A DNA stretch of 64,000 nucleotides from Intestinibacillus sp964580155. GTDB lineage: Bacteria > Bacillota > Clostridia > Oscillospirales > Butyricicoccaceae. The stretch spans positions 19,242-83,241 of the forward strand of contig CAZOJP010000002.1 in assembly GCA_964580155.1 (NCBI GenBank). The letters run 5' to 3'. Below the pieces are notes generated by a model. It was not told where the DNA came from, ran no database searches, and saw only the letters and a list, made by a program, of their open reading frames with translations. Both the position numbers and the translations under genes were made by a program. Positions 1 to 9,082 of the stretch are shown here, piece by piece (position 1 is the first letter of the stretch; each line of letters starts with the position of its first letter).

Positions 1-579
1 TATGCGTCCAATCTGGTGCAGTACACCGCAACGCGCGCGATTAACACGGCGATGCAGGATAAGATTTACCGGCAGCGCGCAGAATATCAGGAACTGGTTG
101 TGCTCGACCGCGACAGCGAGAACCGCGTCACCGCGCTCAAAACCGACACGATTACCGTCAACCGCATCAAAACCGAGGCGGTGGACACGCTCTATGAGGC
201 GATTAACAAGCTGGAGACCGCAACGCTTGCCATCCCGATCGGCACCATCCTTGCACCGCGGTTTTGCGGCGGACGCGGGCCGAAGGTCAAGCTCGGCATG
301 GCGGGGCTGGGCTTTGCCAGCGCGGAATTTATCAGCGCATTCACACAGGCGGGCATCAATCAGACCCGTCACCGGCTGATTCTCGAGGTGCGCGCGGAGG
401 TTTCCGTGCTCACACCGCTCGGAAGCGAGACCACAAGCGTGACTAGCCGCTTTAACGTCACGGACACGGTCATCGTGGGCACGGTGCCCGAGCAGTATAC
501 CTATATTGATGACACGGAGCACAGCCTGCTCGGCAAGATCAACGATTATACGCAAGTCGCACCAAAAACGTCAAAATAA
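1..579 (+). CDS. yunB: Sporulation protein YunB (5' truncated by window edge)
   Basis: The reading frame is open from base 1 and already codes for conserved protein before the first possible start (GTG at 16), so the gene begins upstream of the window. The visible 192 residues match what I recall of YunB, a membrane-anchored protein needed for efficient spore formation in Bacillus. Recognisable features are the IPIGTIL stretch, the segment AGINQTRHRLILEV in the middle, and the TVIVGTVPEQY motif near the C-terminus. The N-terminal membrane anchor would lie outside the window. The gene ends 69 bp before ligA, and a separate promoter lies in that gap, so it is probably not co-transcribed with ligA. 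It supports a spore-forming host. Confidence 0.82.
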   Translation, partial: YASNLVQYTATRAINTAMQDKIYRQRAEYQELVVLDRDSENRVTALKTDTITVNRIKTEAVDTLYEAINKLETATLAIPIGTILAPRFCGGRGPKVKLGMAGLGFASAEFISAFTQAGINQTRHRLILEVRAEVSVLTPLGSETTSVTSRFNVTDTVIVGTVPEQYTYIDDTEHSLLGKINDYTQVAPKTSK

Positions 580-582
580 CTC

Positions 583-611
583 TTTCACAAAGGGACAAAG
601 TTTGCTATAAT
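583..611 (+). promoter_or_regulatory. Candidate sigma-A promoter for ligA-gatCAB
   Basis: An extended -10 element, TGCTATAAT (603-611), lies 37 bp before the ligA start. The -35 position (TTTCAC, 583-588, 17 bp spacer) is poor, as is common when the TG extension is present. This is the only good -10 in the gap after yunB. Confidence 0.55.
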
Positions 612-648
612 AGATAAGTATGCTGAAAACGCAGAAACGGAGAGAAAC

Positions 649-2637
649 ATGGACGTTTTGCAGGAAATCACCGCGCTGCGGGAGCAATTGCGGCATCATG
701 ACGAAAAGTATTATAACGAGGATGCGCCCGAAATCGAGGACTACGAATACGACCTGCTGCAGCGGCGGCTGCGTGAGCTGGAGCGCGCACATCCGGCGTA
801 TGCGGCGCCCGATTCCCCGACGCAGCACGTCGGCGGCAAGGCATCGGAAAAATTCGCAACGGTGCACCATGCCTATCCGCTCGAAAGCCTGCAGGATGTG
901 TTTTCCTTTGACGAGCTGGGCGAATTTTTCGACCGCGTCGAGCAGGCTGTCGGGCAGGCGCAGTATGTTGTGGAATACAAGATTGACGGATTATCGGTCG
1001 CGCTCGAGTATGAAAACGGCGTGTTCGTGCGCGGCGCGACGCGCGGCGACGGCACGGACGGGGAGGATGTCACGCACAACCTCCAAACCATCGCGGATCT
1101 GCCCAAGCGGCTGACCGGCGCGCCGCCGCGGCTGATTGTGCGCGGCGAGGTGTATATGCGCCGCTCGGTGTTTGACGCGCTCAACGAGGAGCTGGAGCTG
1201 CACGAAAAGCCGCTGCTCGCCAATCCGCGCAATGCGGCGGCAGGATCGCTGCGGCAAAAGGACAGCCGCGTGGCGGCTGCGCGCAGACTTTCGATTTTTT
1301 GCTTCAACATCCAAAATGCCGAGGAGCTGCCGCTGCAAAGCCATGCGGATGCGCTCGATTATCTGAAAAATCTGGGATTTGCGGTCAGTCCGCGCTATCC
1401 GCGGTATCATACGCGCGACGAGGTGCGGCGCGAGATTGAGAACATGGGCGACACGCGCGGAGAGCTGGATTTCGACATCGACGGCGCGGTTGTCAAGGTC
1501 GACTCCTTCGCGCAGCGCGCCGCGCTCGGCTCTACGGCAAAATTTCCGCGCTGGGCGGCAGCGTATAAATATCCGCCCGAAATCAAAGAGACCGTGCTGC
1601 ACGATATCGTCATCTCGGTCGGACGCACCGGCGTGCTCACCCCGAACGCCGTGCTCGCACCCGTGCGGCTCGCCGGCACGACCGTGTCGCGCGCGACGCT
1701 GCACAACCGCGACTTTATCGCAAAGCTCGATGTGCGCGTGGGCGACACCGTGCGCGTGCGCAAGGCGGGCGAAATCATCCCGGAAATCATCGAGGTCGTG
1801 CACGATAAACGCCCTGCAGACGCGCAGCCCTACACGTTTCCGCAGGTGTGTCCGGTGTGCGGCGCGCCGGCCTATGACGATGCGGACGAGGCGGCGATTC
1901 GGTGCACGGGCGCGGAATGCCCTGCGCAGCTGCTGCGCAACCTGATGCACTTTGCCTCGCGCGACGCGATGGACATCGACGGCTGCGGCGAAGCGGTGCT
2001 GCAAGCGCTGGTCGAGGCGGATTTGGTGCACTCCGCGGCGGATTTATACGATTTGACAGCGGAAAACGTGCTGACGCTCGACCGCAAGAAGGAAAAATCC
2101 GCGAACAACCTGATTGCAAGCATCGCGGAATCCAAGTCACGCGACCTGTCGCGGCTGCTGTTTGCGTTTGGCATCCGGCACGTCGGACAAAAGGCGGGCA
2201 AGGTGCTGGCCGAGCATTTCGGTAGTCTGGACGCGATTTTAGCTGCACCGGTCGAGGCGATGACCGAGATCCGCGACATCGGCGTGACGACGGCGGAAAG
2301 CATCGCCGCGTGGCGCGCGCAGGAGCAGTCTCAGCGGCTGATCGAGCGGCTGCGGCACGCGGGTGTCAACTTCAGCGCGGAAAAGACCGTGCGCAGCGAT
2401 CGCTTTGCAGGCATGACCTTTGTGCTGACCGGCACGCTGACGCAGCTGACCCGTCAGGAGGCGACCGCAATCATCGAGCGGCTGGGCGGCAGGGCATCGG
2501 GCTCGGTCTCCAAAAAAACGAGCTACGTCGTGGCGGGCGAAGCGGCAGGCTCCAAGCTGACGAAGGCGGAGCAGCTGGGCGTGCCCGTGCTGACCGAAGC
2601 GGAATTTTTAACATGGACACAGCAAACGGAAGAATAG
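649..2637 (+). CDS. ligA: NAD-dependent DNA ligase LigA
   Basis: This 662-residue protein has the usual LigA length and domain order: N-terminal Ia domain, adenylation domain, OB fold, Cys4 zinc finger, helix-hairpin-helix repeats and C-terminal BRCT. The adenylated lysine is K111 in EYKIDGLS, followed by RGATRGDGTDGEDVT. The zinc finger is CPVCGAP with a second pair around CTGAECP. The BRCT domain starts near FAGMTFVLTGTL. LigA seals nicks in DNA during replication and repair using NAD+ as the AMP donor. The ATG at 649 follows CGGAGAG. It is the first gene of a likely ligA-gatC-gatA-gatB operon, with only 14 bp to gatC. Confidence 0.97.
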   Translation: MDVLQEITALREQLRHHDEKYYNEDAPEIEDYEYDLLQRRLRELERAHPAYAAPDSPTQHVGGKASEKFATVHHAYPLESLQDVFSFDELGEFFDRVEQAVGQAQYVVEYKIDGLSVALEYENGVFVRGATRGDGTDGEDVTHNLQTIADLPKRLTGAPPRLIVRGEVYMRRSVFDALNEELELHEKPLLANPRNAAAGSLRQKDSRVAAARRLSIFCFNIQNAEELPLQSHADALDYLKNLGFAVSPRYPRYHTRDEVRREIENMGDTRGELDFDIDGAVVKVDSFAQRAALGSTAKFPRWAAAYKYPPEIKETVLHDIVISVGRTGVLTPNAVLAPVRLAGTTVSRATLHNRDFIAKLDVRVGDTVRVRKAGEIIPEIIEVVHDKRPADAQPYTFPQVCPVCGAPAYDDADEAAIRCTGAECPAQLLRNLMHFASRDAMDIDGCGEAVLQALVEADLVHSAADLYDLTAENVLTLDRKKEKSANNLIASIAESKSRDLSRLLFAFGIRHVGQKAGKVLAEHFGSLDAILAAPVEAMTEIRDIGVTTAESIAAWRAQEQSQRLIERLRHAGVNFSAEKTVRSDRFAGMTFVLTGTLTQLTRQEATAIIERLGGRASGSVSKKTSYVVAGEAAGSKLTKAEQLGVPVLTEAEFLTWTQQTEE

Positions 2638-2651
2638 AGGAGGACTCGTAA

Positions 2652-2939
2652 ATGGCAATTTCGAGGAAGGAAATCGAGCACATCGCGGCTTTGGCACGGC
2701 TCGACAGCAACGGCGGCATTTTTGACCGTCTGGCGGAGGACATGCAGGGCATCGTCGGCATGGTGGACAAGCTGCAGCAGCTCGATTTGGGTGACATCAC
2801 CGATCAGATCGACACCGAGCGCGTCAACGCGCTGCGCGAGGACGTGGCGCAGCCCGAGAGCGACCCGGCGGCGCTGCTCGAGCCCAATGCGCCGAACTTT
2901 CAGGCGGGCGGCGTAGCTGTGCCGCGCGTGGTAGAATAA
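2652..2939 (+). CDS. gatC: Asp/Glu-tRNA amidotransferase subunit C
   Basis: A 95-residue protein beginning MAISRKEIEHIAALARL, the typical GatC N-terminus, and ending in the proline-rich tail that wraps GatA. GatC stabilises the GatCAB complex, which converts Glu-tRNA(Gln) to Gln-tRNA(Gln), and often Asp-tRNA(Asn) to Asn-tRNA(Asn), in bacteria lacking the cognate synthetase. A strong ribosome site (GAGGAGG) precedes the ATG at 2652. It sits between ligA and gatA in a tight operon. Confidence 0.93.
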   Translation: MAISRKEIEHIAALARLDSNGGIFDRLAEDMQGIVGMVDKLQQLDLGDITDQIDTERVNALREDVAQPESDPAALLEPNAPNFQAGGVAVPRVVE

Positions 2940-2952
2940 AGAGGTGGAACGA

Positions 2953-4416
2953 ATGGAATTGTATCGTAAAACAGCCGCCGAGCTGTCTAAAATGCTGGCC
3001 GCGAAGGAAATCAGCGCGGTCGAGCTGACGCAGGATGTCCTTGCGCGCACCGACGCGGTCGAGAACAAGGTGCGCGGCTACATCACCGTGACCCGGGAAG
3101 CCGCCCTTGCGCAGGCGCAGGCGATTGACGCCAAGCGCGCGGCAGGCGAGGCGCTTGCGCCGCTTGCAGGCGTGCCGGTTGCAGTCAAGGACAACATCTG
3201 CACGCAGGGCACGCTGACGACCTGCGCCTCCAAGATGCTGCACAACTTTGTGCCGCCGTATCAGGCGACCGCGGCGGACAAGCTCGCGCAATCGGGACTC
3301 GTCGTCACGGGCAAGGCCAACATGGACGAGTTCGCGATGGGCTCCTCTTGCGAAAATTCCGCGGCGCACCCGACGCACAATCCGCACGATCTCGACCGTG
3401 TGCCGGGCGGCTCCTCCGGCGGCAGCGCGGCGGTTGTCGCGTCGGGCGAAGTTCCGATTTCGCTCGGCTCGGACACCGGCGGATCGATCCGCCAGCCCGC
3501 GGCGTTCTGCGGCGTGGTCGGTCTCAAGCCGACCTATGGCGCGGTCTCGCGCTACGGCCTGATTGCGTTCGCGTCCTCGCTCGACCAGATCGGCCCGTTC
3601 GGCCGCTGCGTGGAGGATGCCGCGCTGCTGCTCGACGTCATCACGGGACACGATCCCAAGCACGACTCGACCTCGATCAAAACCCCGTTTGAGGGCACGA
3701 CCCACGCAAATCTCAACGCGGATGTCAAGGGTCTGCGCATCGGCCTGCCCAAGGAATACTTCGGTGCAGGCATCTCGGACGAGGTACAAAAGAGCGTCCT
3801 CGCGGCGGCGGACACCTACAAGGCACTCGGCGCGGAGGTTTTCGAAATCTCGCTGCCGCTCGTGGAGTACGCGCTGCCCATTTACTACATCCTGTCCTCG
3901 GCAGAGGCTTCCTCCAACCTCGCGCGCTTTGACGGCGTGAAGTACGGCTTCCGTGCGGAGGGCGCGGAGGACATCGTCGATCTGTACGTGCAGTCGCGCT
4001 CGCAGGGGTTCGGCAGCGAGGTGCAGCGCCGCATCATGCTCGGCACCTATGTGCTCAGCTCGGGCTATTACGATGCCTACTACAAGAAGGCGCGCGCGGC
4101 GCAGCGCCGCATCAAGGCGGAGTTTGCCGCGGCCTTCCAAACGTGCGACGTCATCCTGACGCCCGTCGCGCCGACGACCGCGTACAAGCTGGGCGAAAAG
4201 TCGACCGATCCGCTTGAAATGTACGCAGGCGACATCTGCACGGTGTCGGTCAACATCGCAGGCCTGCCCGCAATGGTGCAGCCGTGCGGCTTTGACAGCG
4301 CAAAGCTGCCGATCGGCATGCAGCTCATCGGCCCGCGCTTTGGCGAGCAGACGCTGCTGAACGCCGGCCTGGCGTTTGAAAATGCGTCCGGTCTCAAAAA
4401 CATCGTGGCGCTTTAA
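2953..4416 (+). CDS. gatA: Asp/Glu-tRNA amidotransferase subunit A
   Basis: A 487-residue amidase-signature protein, the glutaminase subunit of GatCAB that frees ammonia from glutamine. The Ser-cisSer-Lys triad is visible: the lysine in PVAVKDNI, the cis-serine in the glycine/serine-rich GGSSGGSA and the nucleophile in GSDTGGSIRQPA. The frame also opens at a GTG at 2944, but that codon lies inside the ribosome site GAGGTGG (2941-2947), so I place the start at the ATG at 2953. It lies 13 bp after gatC and 15 bp before gatB. Confidence 0.96.
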   Translation: MELYRKTAAELSKMLAAKEISAVELTQDVLARTDAVENKVRGYITVTREAALAQAQAIDAKRAAGEALAPLAGVPVAVKDNICTQGTLTTCASKMLHNFVPPYQATAADKLAQSGLVVTGKANMDEFAMGSSCENSAAHPTHNPHDLDRVPGGSSGGSAAVVASGEVPISLGSDTGGSIRQPAAFCGVVGLKPTYGAVSRYGLIAFASSLDQIGPFGRCVEDAALLLDVITGHDPKHDSTSIKTPFEGTTHANLNADVKGLRIGLPKEYFGAGISDEVQKSVLAAADTYKALGAEVFEISLPLVEYALPIYYILSSAEASSNLARFDGVKYGFRAEGAEDIVDLYVQSRSQGFGSEVQRRIMLGTYVLSSGYYDAYYKKARAAQRRIKAEFAAAFQTCDVILTPVAPTTAYKLGEKSTDPLEMYAGDICTVSVNIAGLPAMVQPCGFDSAKLPIGMQLIGPRFGEQTLLNAGLAFENASGLKNIVAL

Positions 4417-4431
4417 GGGAGGTAGACCATT

Positions 4432-5862
4432 ATGAAATACGAAGCAGTCATCGGCCTTGAAGTGCACGCGGAGCTGTCCACGGAGAGCAAAATCTTTTGC
4501 GCGTGCTCTGCAAAGTTCGGCGCGCCGATTAACACCCATACCTGCCCGGTTTGCACGGGCATGCCCGGCGCGCTGCCGGTGCTCAACCGTCAGGTCATCC
4601 ACTATGCTGCGAAGATGGGCTTTGCGACCGGCTGTACGGTCAACCACCTGTGCAAATCCGACCGCAAGAACTATTTTTACCCCGACCTGCCCAAGGCATA
4701 CCAGATTTCCCAGTTTGATGTGCCGATTTGTGAAAACGGCGAGGTTTACTTCTACGTCGACGGCGAGAAGAAATGCTGCCGGCTCGAGCGCATCCACTTT
4801 GAGGAGGACGCAGGCAAGCTGCTGCACGACGAGATTGACGGCACGGTCGTGGATTTCAACCGCTGCGGCGTGCCGCTCATCGAAATGGTCACGCGCCCTG
4901 ACCTGCGCTCGTCCGCCGAGGCGAAGGAGTTTTTGGAAACCATTAAGACCACGCTGTCCTACCTCGACATCAGCGACTGCAAGATGGAGGAAGGCTCGAT
5001 CCGCTGCGACGTCAACGTGTCCATCCGGCCGGAAGGCTCGACCGAGTTCGGCACGCGCGTCGAGATGAAGAACGTCAACACCTTTTCGGGTGCGGTGCGC
5101 GCGATTGACTACGAGGTCGCGCGCCAGATCGAGCTGGTGGAAAACGGCGGCAAGGTGCAGCAGGAAACGCGCCGTTGGGACGACATCAAGCTCAAAAATA
5201 CCGTCATGCGCACCAAGGAAGACGCGCAGGACTATCGGTATTTCCCCGATCCCGACCTTATCGCGGTCGAAATCGACGACGCATGGATGGAGCGCATCCG
5301 GAGCGAAATCCCCGAGCTGCCGCTCGCGCGCTACGAGCGCTACCTGAACGAGTACGGTATGACCACGATGGAGGCGCGCCAGATTTCGGACAGCTTTGCC
5401 AAGGCGGAGCTGCTCGACAAGGTGGCAAAGTCGGGCAAGGTCAAGCCTAAGGCCGCGGCAAACTGGATTTTATCCGATATTTCCAAGTACCTTAACGACA
5501 AGGCCGTGGAGCTGCAGGACACCCGTATGACGGCGGAAAAGCTGACTGCGCTCATCCTGCTCATCGAAAACGGCACGATTTCGGGCAATGCCGGCAAAAA
5601 GGTGCTGCCTGCGATGTTCGAGACCGAGGAAACGGTCGACGCGATTGTCGAGCGCCTGGGCCTCAAGCAGGTGTCCGACGAGGGCGCAATCCGCGCGATT
5701 GTGCAGCAGGTGATTGCGAGCAATGCCAAGGCGGTCGAGGACTACAAGGCAGGCAAGAACGTCACAGGCTTCCTTGTCGGCCAGTGCATGAAGGCATCCA
5801 AGGGACAGGGCAATCCGCAGGTTATCAACACACTGCTCGCACAGGAGCTTGCAAAGCTGTAA
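4432..5862 (+). CDS. gatB: Asp/Glu-tRNA amidotransferase subunit B
   Basis: A 476-residue protein with the GatB signature start, YEAVIGLEVHAELST. It has the zinc-binding cysteines (CACSAKF and CPVCTGMPG), the central DYRYFPDPDL motif and the C-terminal YqeY-like tRNA-binding tail ending in NPQVINTLLAQEL. GatB activates the misacylated glutamyl or aspartyl residue on tRNA and receives ammonia from GatA. The ATG at 4432 follows GGGAGG. It is the last gene of the operon; a hairpin terminator follows within 30 bp. Confidence 0.97.
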   Translation: MKYEAVIGLEVHAELSTESKIFCACSAKFGAPINTHTCPVCTGMPGALPVLNRQVIHYAAKMGFATGCTVNHLCKSDRKNYFYPDLPKAYQISQFDVPICENGEVYFYVDGEKKCCRLERIHFEEDAGKLLHDEIDGTVVDFNRCGVPLIEMVTRPDLRSSAEAKEFLETIKTTLSYLDISDCKMEEGSIRCDVNVSIRPEGSTEFGTRVEMKNVNTFSGAVRAIDYEVARQIELVENGGKVQQETRRWDDIKLKNTVMRTKEDAQDYRYFPDPDLIAVEIDDAWMERIRSEIPELPLARYERYLNEYGMTTMEARQISDSFAKAELLDKVAKSGKVKPKAAANWILSDISKYLNDKAVELQDTRMTAEKLTALILLIENGTISGNAGKKVLPAMFETEETVDAIVERLGLKQVSDEGAIRAIVQQVIASNAKAVEDYKAGKNVTGFLVGQCMKASKGQGNPQVINTLLAQELAKL

Positions 5863-5891
5863 AACAGAACCGGACATCCCGCAAAAAAAGG

Positions 5892-5924
5892 GTCACTGCG
5901 AACGCCGTTCGCGGTGACTCTTTT
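5892..5924 (+). terminator. Rho-independent terminator after gatB
   Basis: A 12-bp stem (5892-5903 with 5907-5918, one G-U pair), 3-nt loop, then CTTTT. It closes the ligA-gatCAB operon. Confidence 0.8.
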
Positions 5925-5999
5925 CCGCCCCGTGCGGCAGAGTCCGCGGTATAAGCGCGCGGACGAGCTCATAGGCTGTATAGCAGGGGAGGTGCGGCT

Positions 6000-6593
6000 A
6001 TGAAGCGAAAGGTTCATTTTTTTACGATCGGTGTGATATGGAATACGCCGGTGTTTCTGTTCTTGACGGTGCTCTTTGTGTGCGGTGTGATCGCAGGCGG
6101 CTTCACGGGGCTGCTCGGCAGGGATGGCGATGCGGTCAGCCGGCTCGCGGCCCATCTCGTGCGCGCGGCACAGACGGAGCCGGACGTACGGCAGGTGCTC
6201 GGTGCGCTCGGCGGCACGGTCGGCTGGCTCGCGCTCGCGGTGCTGGGCGGACTGCTGCCGCCGCCGAGTCTGTTCATCGGTGCGGCGGTCGCGGCGCGCG
6301 GCTTCTCTCTGGCGTTTACGGTCGCGTCGATGGTCGCGCAGCTCGGCATGCGCGGGCTGTGGCTGTCCCTCGCCGCGACGGGGGCGGCAGCAGTCCTCAC
6401 GGTGCCGTGCCTGCTCATCGTTGCGGCTGCGGCCTATCTGGCGGTCTGTGAGGCCCCGCGAGGGCAGAAATTCGGCTATTTTTACGCGCTCAGGCGCTAT
6501 CGCGGTGCGCTTGCGGCGTGTCTTGCGCTCAGCGTTGCCGCGGCGGTGCTGCGGGTCGTGCTCGCGCCGCTTGTCCTGCGGCTGCTCGCGTGA
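6000..6593 (+). CDS. SpoIIM-like multi-pass membrane protein
   Basis: A 197-residue hydrophobic protein with about five predicted membrane segments: around residues 11-37, 70-90, 95-118, 120-146 and 165-190. The layout is an N-terminal helix, a short soluble stretch of about 30 residues, then a block of helices with a central FIGAAVAARGFSLAFT and a P-C-L-L-I segment. It resembles the SpoIIM (stage II sporulation protein M) family, which works with SpoIID and SpoIIP in engulfment. The match rests on pattern memory and overall shape only. The ATG at 6000 follows GGGGAGG. It stands alone between the gatB terminator and the polyamine operon. Confidence 0.4.
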   Translation: MKRKVHFFTIGVIWNTPVFLFLTVLFVCGVIAGGFTGLLGRDGDAVSRLAAHLVRAAQTEPDVRQVLGALGGTVGWLALAVLGGLLPPPSLFIGAAVAARGFSLAFTVASMVAQLGMRGLWLSLAATGAAAVLTVPCLLIVAAAAYLAVCEAPRGQKFGYFYALRRYRGALAACLALSVAAAVLRVVLAPLVLRLLA

Positions 6594-6623
6594 AAAACCC
6601 TTCATAAAACTGCGCAGTTTCCA

Positions 6624-6652
6624 TTGACAAAACCACATAAACCATGTAATCT
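6624..6652 (+). promoter_or_regulatory. Candidate promoter of the polyamine operon
   Basis: A perfect -35 (TTGACA, 6624-6629), 17 bp spacer and a weak -10 (TAATCT, 6647-6652). A second -35-like TTGACT follows at 6652. The transcript would carry a leader of about 125 nt. Confidence 0.45.
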
Positions 6653-6679
6653 TGACTTTAATATCAGAATAGAAAACGT

Positions 6680-6747
6680 GCGCCCGAAGGGGCGCGCGCT
6701 GCTTGTGGGCCCCCGTTTGACGGGGGAAGGGAAGGGGCTTGCGCCCC
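6680..6747 (+). repeat. Cluster of three GC-rich hairpins in the speD leader
   Basis: Three short perfect stems lie in a row: 6680-6685 with 6690-6695, 6710-6715 with 6721-6726 (CCCCCG/CGGGGG), and 6734-6738 with 6743-6747 (GGGGC/GCCCC). They sit between the candidate promoter and the speD ribosome site. No T-run follows any of them. The block could be a small dispersed repeat element or a structured leader; I do not recognise it as a known riboswitch. Confidence 0.5.
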
Positions 6748-6784
6748 GCCGGGATGATGATTGGAATGGAGGAAACCGAAGAAA

Positions 6785-7594
6785 TTGGAAGATAAACTGC
6801 GCCTTTACGGTTTCAATAATTTGACCAAGACGCTCAGCTTCAACATCTATGATGTGTGCTATGCCAAGAGCGAGCGAGAACAGAAGGACTACATCGCTTA
6901 CATCGACGAGCAGTACAACTCTGAACGTCTGACAAACATTCTGTGCAAGGTCACAGAGATCATCGGCGCGCATATACTCAATATCAGCAAGCAGGACTAC
7001 GATCCGCAGGGGGCGTCGGTCACCATTTTGCTCACCGAGAAGGCGCTGCCCATCGAAATGATTGACAAATCGTGCAATCATGGCGAAATTGACATTCTTG
7101 CGACGCGGGATACGGTCGTCGGGCATCTCGACAAGAGCCATATCACGGTGCACACCTATCCGGAATACCATCCGGATAACGCAATCGCGACCTTTCGCGT
7201 CGACATCGACGTCGCGACCTGCGGACAGGTTTCCCCGCTGAACGCGCTCAATTACCTGATCGGCTCGTTCGATTCGGACATCATCACGGCGGATTACCGC
7301 GTGCGCGGCTTCACGCGCGACGTGAGCGGGCGCAAGCTGTTTCGCGACCACGATATTGCCTCCATACAAAACTATATCGACGACAAGACGCTGCAGCGCT
7401 ACGACGCAATCGACGTCAACGTCTATCAGTCGAATATTTTCCACACCAAGCTCCTCATTAAGGAGATCGACTTGCAAAACTATCTGTTCAACACCGATGT
7501 GTACGAGATCAGCCCCAAGCGCCGTTTGGAGATTTCCGAGAGTCTGCGCCGCGAAATGATTGAAATTTTCAGCGGCATGAACATCTACAAATGA
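6785..7594 (+). CDS. speD: S-adenosylmethionine decarboxylase proenzyme (SpeD)
   Basis: A protein of about 269 residues of the long, E. coli-like SpeD class. It has the N-terminal LYGFNNLTKTLSFNIYDVCYA block and the self-cleavage site LDKSHITVHTYPE, where the serine becomes the pyruvoyl cofactor. It makes decarboxylated S-adenosylmethionine, the aminopropyl donor for SpeE. No ATG fits. TTG at 6785 lies 12 bp after GGAGG (6768-6772) and gives the usual N-terminus; the more upstream TTG at 6761 has no ribosome site. It is first in the operon speD-speA-speE-speB. Confidence 0.93.
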   Translation: MEDKLRLYGFNNLTKTLSFNIYDVCYAKSEREQKDYIAYIDEQYNSERLTNILCKVTEIIGAHILNISKQDYDPQGASVTILLTEKALPIEMIDKSCNHGEIDILATRDTVVGHLDKSHITVHTYPEYHPDNAIATFRVDIDVATCGQVSPLNALNYLIGSFDSDIITADYRVRGFTRDVSGRKLFRDHDIASIQNYIDDKTLQRYDAIDVNVYQSNIFHTKLLIKEIDLQNYLFNTDVYEISPKRRLEISESLRREMIEIFSGMNIYK

Positions 7595-7629
7595 GGGCGC
7601 TCACAAGCAGTAAAGGACGATGCAGCACA

Positions 7630-9081
7630 ATGAACCATTCACAAAACCGGGCACCGATCGTGGACGCGCTCAAGCGCTTCGAGCGCATGCGCGTCGTGCC
7701 GTTCGATGTGCCGGGACACAAGCGCGGACGCGGCAACCGCGAGCTGACAGATTTTCTCGGCGAGAAATGCCTGTCGGTGGACGTGAACTCCATGAAGCCG
7801 CTGGACAACCTGTGCCATCCGGTCTCGGTCATCCGCGAGGGTGAAGAGCTGGCGGCGCAGGCTTTCGGCGCGGCGCACGCGTTTTTCATGGTCGGCGGCA
7901 CGACCGCTTCGGTGCAGACGATGGTGCTGTCCGTATGCGGCAGAGGCGACAAGATCATCATGCCGCGCAACGTGCACCGCAGCGCCATCAACGCGCTTGT
8001 GCTGTCGGGCGCGGTGCCGGTTTATGTCAATCCGGGCACGAGCCGCCGGCTCGGCATCCCGCTCGGCATGACGGTCGCGGATGTGGAGCGCGCAATCCGC
8101 GACAATCCGGACGCCAAGGCGGTGCTCATCAACAACCCGACCTATTACGGCGTATGCTCCGACCTGCGCACGATTTGCGATCTGGCGCACGCGCATGGGA
8201 TGAAGGTGCTCGTTGACGAGGCGCACGGCACGCATTTTTACTTCGGCGAGGGCCTGCCGCCCTCGGGCATGGCGGTCGGCGCGGATATGGCGGCGCTCAG
8301 CATGCACAAATCGGGCGGCAGCCTGACACAAAGCTCCTTTTTGCTCATCGGCCCGTCGATGGACGAGGGGCATGTCCGCCAGATTATCAACCTGACACAA
8401 ACAACGAGCGGCTCCTATCTGCTGATGAGCTCGCTCGATTTGTCGCGCCGCAACCTTGCCCTGCATGGCAAGGAGGTGTTTCGCCGCGTGTGCGAAATGT
8501 CGCAGTATGCGCGCGAGGAGATCAACAAAATCGGCGGCTACTATGCCTTCGGCGAGGAATGTGTGGACGGCGACGCGTTTTTTGCGTTCGACACCACCAA
8601 ATTATCCATTCACACCCGCGACATCGGTCTGGCCGGCATCGAGGTCTACGATTTTCTGCGCGATGAATACGACATCCAGATTGAGTTCGGCGACATCGGC
8701 AACATCCTGGCGTATGTATCGGTCGGTGACCGCGAAAAGGATCTCGAACGGCTCATCGCCGCACTTGCCGAGATTCGCCGGCTGCATGCGGGCAGTCCGG
8801 TCGGCATGCTGGATCACGAATACATCGATCCGCAGGTGGAGCTGCCGCCGCAGGAGGCGTTCTACGCCGATAAGGTTTCCTTGCCCATCGGGGAGAGCGA
8901 GGGATATATTTGCAGCGAATTTGTCATGTGCTATCCGCCCGGCATCCCGATTCTCGCGCCCGGCGAACGCATCACCCGGGAAATTCTCGACTACATCGCA
9001 TACGCGAAGGAAAAGGGCTGCTTCATGACCGGCACGCAGGACGTCAACATTGAACGCATTAACGTAATCAAAGGAGCGTAA
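7630..9081 (+). CDS. speA: Arginine decarboxylase, Orn/Lys/Arg group III fold (SpeA type)
   Basis: A PLP-dependent enzyme of about 483 residues that closely resembles Bacillus SpeA from the early VPFDVPGHKRG motif to the C-terminus. The PLP lysine is in SMHKSGGSLTQSS and the cofactor-binding Asp in VLVDEAHGTH. The expected reaction is arginine to agmatine; substrate is inferred from the adjacent agmatinase. I use the ATG at 7630, preceded by AAAGGA. An upstream ATG at 7591 overlaps the speD stop but lacks a ribosome site. It ends one base before the speE start. Confidence 0.9.
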   Translation: MNHSQNRAPIVDALKRFERMRVVPFDVPGHKRGRGNRELTDFLGEKCLSVDVNSMKPLDNLCHPVSVIREGEELAAQAFGAAHAFFMVGGTTASVQTMVLSVCGRGDKIIMPRNVHRSAINALVLSGAVPVYVNPGTSRRLGIPLGMTVADVERAIRDNPDAKAVLINNPTYYGVCSDLRTICDLAHAHGMKVLVDEAHGTHFYFGEGLPPSGMAVGADMAALSMHKSGGSLTQSSFLLIGPSMDEGHVRQIINLTQTTSGSYLLMSSLDLSRRNLALHGKEVFRRVCEMSQYAREEINKIGGYYAFGEECVDGDAFFAFDTTKLSIHTRDIGLAGIEVYDFLRDEYDIQIEFGDIGNILAYVSVGDREKDLERLIAALAEIRRLHAGSPVGMLDHEYIDPQVELPPQEAFYADKVSLPIGESEGYICSEFVMCYPPGIPILAPGERITREILDYIAYAKEKGCFMTGTQDVNIERINVIKGA

Positions 9082-9082
9082 C

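Noticed and set aside
2824..4827. A 667-codon open frame on the minus strand across gatA and gatB
   Set aside because: It is antisense to well-recognised genes, is rich in Arg/His/Ala as expected from reversed GC-rich codons, and has no ribosome site or family resemblance.
6680..6747. A short CRISPR array
   Set aside because: The three hairpins differ in sequence and spacing; there are no identical repeats.
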